Below are positions 6,885-10,834 of a DNA stretch of 10,834 bases, piece after piece. Under the pieces are notes generated by a model, which saw only the letters and a program-made list of their open reading frames with translations, was not told the origin of the DNA and did not search any database. Source of the DNA: Chromatiales bacterium. Lineage in GTDB: Bacteria; Pseudomonadota; Gammaproteobacteria; Thiohalospirales; Thiohalospiraceae. Every line of letters starts with the position of its first letter. Positions within the stretch are counted from its first letter, which is position 1. The DNA is taken from NCBI GenBank assembly GCA_026984715.1, contig JALSRO010000317.1, positions 1 to 10,834 of the forward strand, read 5' to 3'. The translations under genes and the position numbers were made by a program.

Positions 6885-8707
6885 CAGCCAGCCCTCTTCT
6901 TCAACGAGATCTCTTTGCGCCTTTTGCCACTGAGGAACTTGCGCATCCTCTTTTTGTCTTTGTGCCTCGCCTTGCCCTTCAGCCTGCTCGCTTTGGCTGG
7001 CGCCCGGCCAACCTCTCCGAGAATGCCGATATTCAGTTTCCGGTTGCATACCCAGACCTTTTTCAGATGGGTGAAGATCTCTTTTGGCATCCCTTCCGGA
7101 AGATCGACCGTACTGTAGCTGTCATGGAGTTTTATATGACCGATATGCTGGCTGTCCACGCCCGCTTCGTTGGCGATGGCTCCCACAATGTTTTTTGGCT
7201 GGACGCCATGCTCCCGACCCACATCGATACGGTAGCGAACCATTCCCTTCGCAACCGCTGATGATGAGCGTGATGGTGGCCGTTCCCGATCCCGCTGCCG
7301 CCCTCTGGCTTCACCCTGCCGGGGCGGGACGCGGCGCGGCTCCCTGCTCTCCCTGCTGTTACTCTGCCGGGGGCTCGCTTTTTCCTTTACCACCAACGGC
7401 CGCTCGCGCTGCACCAGCCAGGCCAGGGCTGCGGCGATTTCACTGATCCCGGTATTGTGCTCGTTCTGGTACTGCTCGATCAGCTGCTCGAAATAGTCCA
7501 GCTCCTGGCTCTCGATGGTCTCGGTGACAAGCTCCTTGAACTGCGCCACGCGGCGATTGGCCACATCCTCCCGCGTGGGAAGTTGCATCGGTTTGATCAC
7601 CTGTCGGGTGGCCTTCTCGATCGCCCGCAACATCCGCTTCTCGCGCGGCGCAACAAACAGAATCGCCTTGCCCTGCCGCCCGGCCCGTCCGGTGCGGCCG
7701 ATGCGGTGCACATAGGCCTCGGTATCGTAGGGGATGTCGTAGTTGACCACATGGCTGACCCGTTCCACATCGATACCGCGTGCCGCCACGTCGGTGGCAA
7801 CCACGATATCCAGACTCTTTCTCTTCAGGCGATCAATGGTTTTTTCCCGCAACGCCTGGTTCATGTCACCGTTCAACGGGCCGCTGGAGTAACCACGCGC
7901 CTCCAGTTTCTCCGCCAGCTCCACGGTGGAGTTTTTGGTGCGCACAAAGATGATCATGGCGTCGAAGGTTTCCACTTCCAGAATACGGGTCAGGGCATCC
8001 AGTTTATGAGTTCCGGTCACCTGCCAGTAATACTGGGTGATGGTATCCACCGTGGTGGTTCTGGTTTTTATCTTTATCTCTACCGGATCATGCAGGTGAC
8101 GCTGGGCGATACGGCGAATAGCTGTGGGCATGGTGGCAGAGAACAGGGCAATCTGCCGCTTCTCCGGAGCCTGTTCCAGAATCCACTCTACGTCGTCGAT
8201 GAAACCCATCTTGAGCATCTCGTCCGCCTCATCCAGCACCAGCGAGATGAGATTGTCGAGCCGGAGACTCTTGCGGCGCAGATGGTCCATCACCCGGCCG
8301 GGGGTTCCCACCACCACCTGAACACCCCGTTTGAGCTGGCGCAGCTGGGTGCCCATATCCTGCCCGCCATAGATGGGCAGAATATGAAAATCCTTCAGAT
8401 GGCGGGCGTAGCCCTGAAATGCCTCGGCAACCTGAATAGCCAGCTCCCGGGTGGGCGCCAGCACCAGCACCTGGGGCTGCTTGAGGGAGACATCCAGCCG
8501 GGTCAGCAGCGGCAGGGCAAACGCCGCCGTCTTGCCGGTTCCCGTCTGGGCCTGCCCCACCAGATCCCGCCCCTCCACCAGCGGAGGAATACTCTCCGCC
8601 TGGATGGGCGACGGCGCTTCATAACCCGCCTCCTCAACTGCTTTCAGGATCGCCGGGGCAAGCCCCATCTGCTGGAAAAGGGGGCGCGGCACTCTGTTTG
8701 ATGACAT
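6884..8707 (-). CDS. deaD: DEAD-box ATP-dependent RNA helicase, DeaD/CsdA type
   Basis: The enzyme unwinds RNA duplexes with ATP; family members act in ribosome assembly and mRNA turnover, mostly in the cold. Over 607 residues the motifs come in order: Q motif (28-35), motif I AQTGTGKT (53-60), PTRELA (85-90), TPGR (135-138), DEAD (159-162), SAT (190-192), IIFVRT (252-257), ATDVAARGID (304-313) and HRIGRTGRAG (334-343). After a Ser/Arg-rich linker (441-486) comes a DbpA-like RNA-binding domain (about 487-560) and a Lys/Arg tail (573-607). This C-terminal half distinguishes it from the RhlE and RhlB types. The start at ATG 8707 has only a weak ribosome binding site. A perfect TATAAT about 75 bases upstream implies a leader, as is usual for cold-induced deaD genes. 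Cdd1 is coupled downstream. Confidence 0.95.
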   Translation of the reverse strand: MSSNRVPRPLFQQMGLAPAILKAVEEAGYEAPSPIQAESIPPLVEGRDLVGQAQTGTGKTAAFALPLLTRLDVSLKQPQVLVLAPTRELAIQVAEAFQGYARHLKDFHILPIYGGQDMGTQLRQLKRGVQVVVGTPGRVMDHLRRKSLRLDNLISLVLDEADEMLKMGFIDDVEWILEQAPEKRQIALFSATMPTAIRRIAQRHLHDPVEIKIKTRTTTVDTITQYYWQVTGTHKLDALTRILEVETFDAMIIFVRTKNSTVELAEKLEARGYSSGPLNGDMNQALREKTIDRLKRKSLDIVVATDVAARGIDVERVSHVVNYDIPYDTEAYVHRIGRTGRAGRQGKAILFVAPREKRMLRAIEKATRQVIKPMQLPTREDVANRRVAQFKELVTETIESQELDYFEQLIEQYQNEHNTGISEIAAALAWLVQRERPLVVKEKASPRQSNSRESREPRRVPPRQGEARGRQRDRERPPSRSSSAVAKGMVRYRIDVGREHGVQPKNIVGAIANEAGVDSQHIGHIKLHDSYSTVDLPEGMPKEIFTHLKKVWVCNRKLNIGILGEVGRAPAKASRLKGKARHKDKKRMRKFLSGKRRKEISLKKRAG

Positions 8708-8781
8708 GAAACAATCTCTGTGGGGGGCCTTGCGGAACAGTGCGAGTCGAAAAATGCAGATACAGGGCCGGAAAACCGACG

Positions 8782-8787
8782 ATTATA
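8782..8787 (-). promoter_or_regulatory. -10 box of the helicase promoter
   Basis: The minus strand carries a perfect TATAAT, preceded by an A/T-rich stretch. The hexamer at the ideal -35 distance is a poor match; a TTGTTT is present but only 11 bases away. Transcription from here would give a leader of roughly 65-70 bases before the start at 8707. Confidence 0.5.
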
Positions 8788-8864
8788 CCTCAACCAAAAA
8801 ACAATTGCCTGATACTGCCCTCCCTCCGGCAAGTTTCACCGCGACCGAAGAGAGTGGGGGACTG

Positions 8865-9350
8865 ATGCTGGCTTTTGAACCGCGGGAAAGCGGTATCATG
8901 CAACGCCCACCCCCCCACGATCCGCGCCAGCCGATACTCTCCCACCGCCTGCTACTGCGCATCGCTGTAGTGGGTACACTACTCCTGGCCGGCTCCTTCG
9001 GCCTGTTCAACTGGGCGCTGGCGGATGGCGCCAGTGAAGCGGAGGCCAGAACCATTGCGGTAAACGTGTTTGTGTGCAGCGAGCTGTTCTATCTGTTCAA
9101 CTGCCGCTCCCTGATCCGCTCCATGTTTTCCCTGGGGATTTTCAGCAATCGCTGGCTGATATGCGGCATCGTAACCATGACAGGGCTGCAACTTCTGTTC
9201 ACCTATTCCCCTTTCATGAACGGAATCTTCTACAGCGCCCCTACCTCCCCCTCCGGCTGGCTTCCAATCGTGGCGGTTGGTGCAGTTATCTACATCGTGG
9301 TAGGCTTCGAGAAGCGGCTGCAGAACAACGGTCTGCAACCCGGCCGGTAA
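8865..9350 (+). pseudogene. C-terminal fragment of a P-type cation-transporting ATPase
   Basis: The 161 residues match only the last membrane domain (Cation_ATPase_C type) of Ca2+/cation P-type ATPases. MLAFEPRESGIMQRPP (1-16) is the conserved stretch that normally precedes the final membrane helices. Four helices follow (about 29-52, 62-80, 95-115 and 132-147), and ELFYLFNCRS (73-82) is a family mark. The phosphorylation loop with DKTG, the ATP-binding domain and the first helices are all absent: homology stops at about 8860, and only the helicase leader lies upstream. It is therefore most likely the remnant of a deletion. The frame is nonetheless free of stops and a G-run (8856-8860) sits 4 bases before the ATG, so a stand-alone small membrane protein cannot be excluded. 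Confidence 0.8.
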
Positions 9351-9382
9351 CAGGGACTATACTTGACTATTACGGGAGCAAT

Positions 9383-9389
9383 GGAGGAG
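9383..9389 (+). promoter_or_regulatory. Ribosome binding site of the di-haem cytochrome gene
   Basis: GGAGGAG lies just before two in-frame ATG codons at 9392 and 9398. Spacing from GGAGG is 4 bases to the first and 10 to the second, so either could be used; the proteins would differ by only two residues. Confidence 0.6.
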
Positions 9390-9391
9390 CA

Positions 9392-10120
9392 ATGACTATG
9401 CAACCCTATTCCAGTTACAGATGGTTCGCGGTGCTGCTGCTGACAATCGGCAGTGGCTTTTCGTCCATACTGTTTGCGGGAGACTCCCCACCGCCTGACG
9501 GCAAGAGTATCTACAATCGCTTCTGCATCTACTGCCATGGTGAAAAGGGGGAGGGGGATGGCCCTGCCGGCGCACTCTCCGGCGTGGCCACGGGGGATCT
9601 CTCCAACAAGGCCTATATGTCGCAACTGTCCGATCAGGAGCTCCACGACCGGATCGCCTGGGGGGAGGAGAAGTATCCATACCTGCAGATGCCCGGCTGG
9701 CGCAACAGCCTCAGTGATGAGGAGATCCATGCAGTAATGAAATATGTCCGCACCCTGGCTGTGGACAAGGGGCCGCTCACCACTCCATCGCCAAAGGAAC
9801 GGGAAGAGAGGTTCCGCAAGGATCCACTGGAGCGGGGCCGGATCTACTACCTCCACTACTGCTCCGGCTGCCATGGTAAATCCGGACACGGCGACGGGGA
9901 GTTCGCGAAGACACTCCCCGACCGACCCGCCGCGCTGAGTAATCCCGCCATAGCAGCCACGATTACGGTACAGAGCATCAACGACTATCTCACTGCGCGC
10001 AAGCAGAGCAAAAAGGTCCGCAACATGCCGATCTTCGAGGATGACTTCAGCGACAAGGTGGACGAGATCGTTCTGTATATCAAAACACTGGCAAAAAAAG
10101 AGGGTAATTCAAAACCGTAG
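9392..10120 (+). CDS. Di-haem class I cytochrome c, periplasmic
   Basis: The 242-residue protein is an electron carrier with two cytochrome c domains. Residues 1-29 form a signal peptide (Arg10, hydrophobic 12-28, cleavage after LFA). Domain 1 has CIYCH (45-49) and a likely axial Met100 in QMPGW. Domain 2 has CSGCH (157-161) and a likely axial Met212 in RNMPIF. Each domain ends in a helix typical of the fold (IHAVMKYVRTL and VDEIVLYIKTL). Haem attachment to the CxxCH motifs takes place in the periplasm. The partner enzyme is unknown: the neighbours are an ATPase remnant and galE, and no oxidase or dehydrogenase gene lies nearby. No intrinsic terminator follows the stop. Confidence 0.92.
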   Translation: MTMQPYSSYRWFAVLLLTIGSGFSSILFAGDSPPPDGKSIYNRFCIYCHGEKGEGDGPAGALSGVATGDLSNKAYMSQLSDQELHDRIAWGEEKYPYLQMPGWRNSLSDEEIHAVMKYVRTLAVDKGPLTTPSPKEREERFRKDPLERGRIYYLHYCSGCHGKSGHGDGEFAKTLPDRPAALSNPAIAATITVQSINDYLTARKQSKKVRNMPIFEDDFSDKVDEIVLYIKTLAKKEGNSKP

Positions 10121-10142
10121 GCGTTCCCGCCGCTATGAGTTG

Positions 10143-10176
10143 ATGGTATCCTTCGGGCTTTGCTTGTGGATACCAT
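10143..10176. repeat. Perfect 9-bp inverted repeat between the cytochrome gene and galE
   Basis: ATGGTATCC (10143-10151) and GGATACCAT (10168-10176) are exact inverted copies separated by 16 bases. The centres are about 25 bases apart, between two and three helical turns. There is no T-run after it, so it is not an intrinsic terminator. It could be an operator or an mRNA stem ahead of the galE ribosome binding site. Confidence 0.6.
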
Positions 10177-10182
10177 ACCTTA

Positions 10183-10189
10183 GGGGGGG
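10183..10189 (+). promoter_or_regulatory. G-run serving as the galE ribosome binding site
   Basis: Seven G residues preceded by A lie 2 bases before the ATG at 10192. The G-rich run can pair with the anti-Shine-Dalgarno in several registers. A homopolymer of this length is also a possible site of slippage. Confidence 0.4.
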
Positions 10190-10191
10190 TT

Positions 10192-10834
10192 ATGACCAAG
10201 AGACCAATTCTGGTTACCGGTGGCGCCGGCTACATCGGCAGCCACGTCGTCCGTCAGCTGGGAGAGGCGGGCGAGCAGATCATCGTGCTGGATAACCTAT
10301 GTACCGGCTTTGCCGATTCGGTACTCTACGGCGAGCTGGTGGTGGGTGATTCGGGTGATCGGGAACTGGTCGGGCGCCTGCTGACGGAGCACCAGATCGA
10401 TACAGTAATGCACTTTGCCGCTCATCTGGTGGTGCCCGAATCGGTAGAGAAACCGCTCAAGTACTACGGCAACAACACCTGCAACACCCGCAACCTGCTA
10501 CAGTGCTGTGAGGAGGCCGGTGTCAAGAACTTCATCTTCTCCTCAACCGCAGCCACCTATGGTATCCCGGAGGGAGGCATAGCCACCGAGGAGACCACCA
10601 CCGCCCCAATCAATCCCTACGGGACATCCAAGCTGATGTCGGAATGGATGCTGCGTGATCTCTCTGCAGTCAGCGATCTGAAGCATGTCATCCTGCGCTA
10701 TTTCAATGTAGCCGGTTCCGATCCCGGAGGGCGTATCGGGCAACGCACCCCGAACGCGACCCTGCTGGTCAAGGTGGCCTGCGAGGCCGCAACCGGGAAG
10801 CGGGATTGCGTCAAGATCTTTGGCACTGACTACT
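10192..10834 (+). CDS. galE: UDP-glucose 4-epimerase GalE, N-terminal part
   Basis: This extended short-chain dehydrogenase interconverts UDP-glucose and UDP-galactose with tightly bound NAD, supplying galactose for surface polysaccharide. The visible 214 residues contain the NAD-binding GGAGYIGS (10-17), DNLCTG (34-39), HFAAHLVVPES (74-84), the catalytic FSSTAATYG (116-124, with Thr119 at the usual Ser/Thr position) and Tyr143-Lys147 in NPYGTSK. LRYFNVAGSDPGGRIG (166-181) is the family stretch that follows. The gene runs off the right edge; about 110-120 residues are missing by comparison with the family. It starts at ATG 10192 behind a G-run, 71 bases after the cytochrome stop. Confidence 0.93.
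   Translation, partial: MTKRPILVTGGAGYIGSHVVRQLGEAGEQIIVLDNLCTGFADSVLYGELVVGDSGDRELVGRLLTEHQIDTVMHFAAHLVVPESVEKPLKYYGNNTCNTRNLLQCCEEAGVKNFIFSSTAATYGIPEGGIATEETTTAPINPYGTSKLMSEWMLRDLSAVSDLKHVILRYFNVAGSDPGGRIGQRTPNATLLVKVACEAATGKRDCVKIFGTDY

Noticed and set aside
7457..8701. 414-codon plus-strand frame opposite the helicase gene
   Set aside because: All helicase motifs are on the minus strand; the antisense translation has no family features. Long antisense frames are common opposite such GC-rich genes.
9356..9368. TATACT and TTGACT upstream of the cytochrome gene as a promoter
   Set aside because: The two boxes are adjacent and in the wrong order for one promoter, and neither has a partner at proper spacing.

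Overview
The window looks like chromosomal DNA of a GC-rich gammaproteobacterium. The main grounds are the LolD plus LolC/E-type permease pair, a DeaD/CsdA-type helicase with a DbpA-like tail, a di-haem class I cytochrome c and two large outer-membrane-type lipoproteins. The Asn-Pro-Cys-Ala repeat lipoprotein and the cytochrome would suit a sulfur-oxidising (Chromatiales-like) lineage, but that is inference only. No rRNA, tRNA, CRISPR or phage genes were seen.

Layout. Everything from 1 to 8707 lies on the minus strand; everything from 8865 to the right edge lies on the plus strand. Reading the minus strand from right to left: a cold-shock type DEAD-box RNA helicase (6884-8707) is coupled by a one-base stop/start overlap to a Cdd1-type helix-hairpin-helix protein (6573-6884). 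Next come a single Lol permease (5242-6489) overlapping lolD (4578-5249), and a GIY-YIG/DUF123 protein (4212-4568). After a 265-bp gap follows a separate unit: a 1034-residue lipoprotein of unknown function (842-3946, TTG start, strong ribosome binding site) ending at a perfect intrinsic terminator (751-778). Last is the 5' part of an NPCA-repeat lipoprotein (start 520, running off the left edge). On the plus strand are a 5'-truncated C-terminal piece of a P-type cation ATPase (8865-9350), a di-haem cytochrome c (9392-10120), a perfect inverted repeat, and galE running off the right edge.

The most notable object is a 280-bp palindromic element (217-496) with 31-bp terminal inverted repeats and a TA target duplication, the pattern of an IS630/Tc1-mariner-type MITE. 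It sits inside the signal-peptide codons of the NPCA lipoprotein. Removing the element and one TA restores a textbook lipoprotein signal peptide directly behind a good ribosome binding site. The insertion is 282 bp (94 codons), keeps the frame and contains no stop, so the gene is still open but codes for an arginine-rich N-terminal extension. This resembles the in-frame palindromic elements known from Rickettsia genes, although it is a different element.

Functional links: the Lol permease and LolD would sort lipoproteins to the outer membrane, and two large lipoprotein genes lie just downstream. The helicase, Cdd1 and DUF123 genes appear to be housekeeping passengers of the same strand block.
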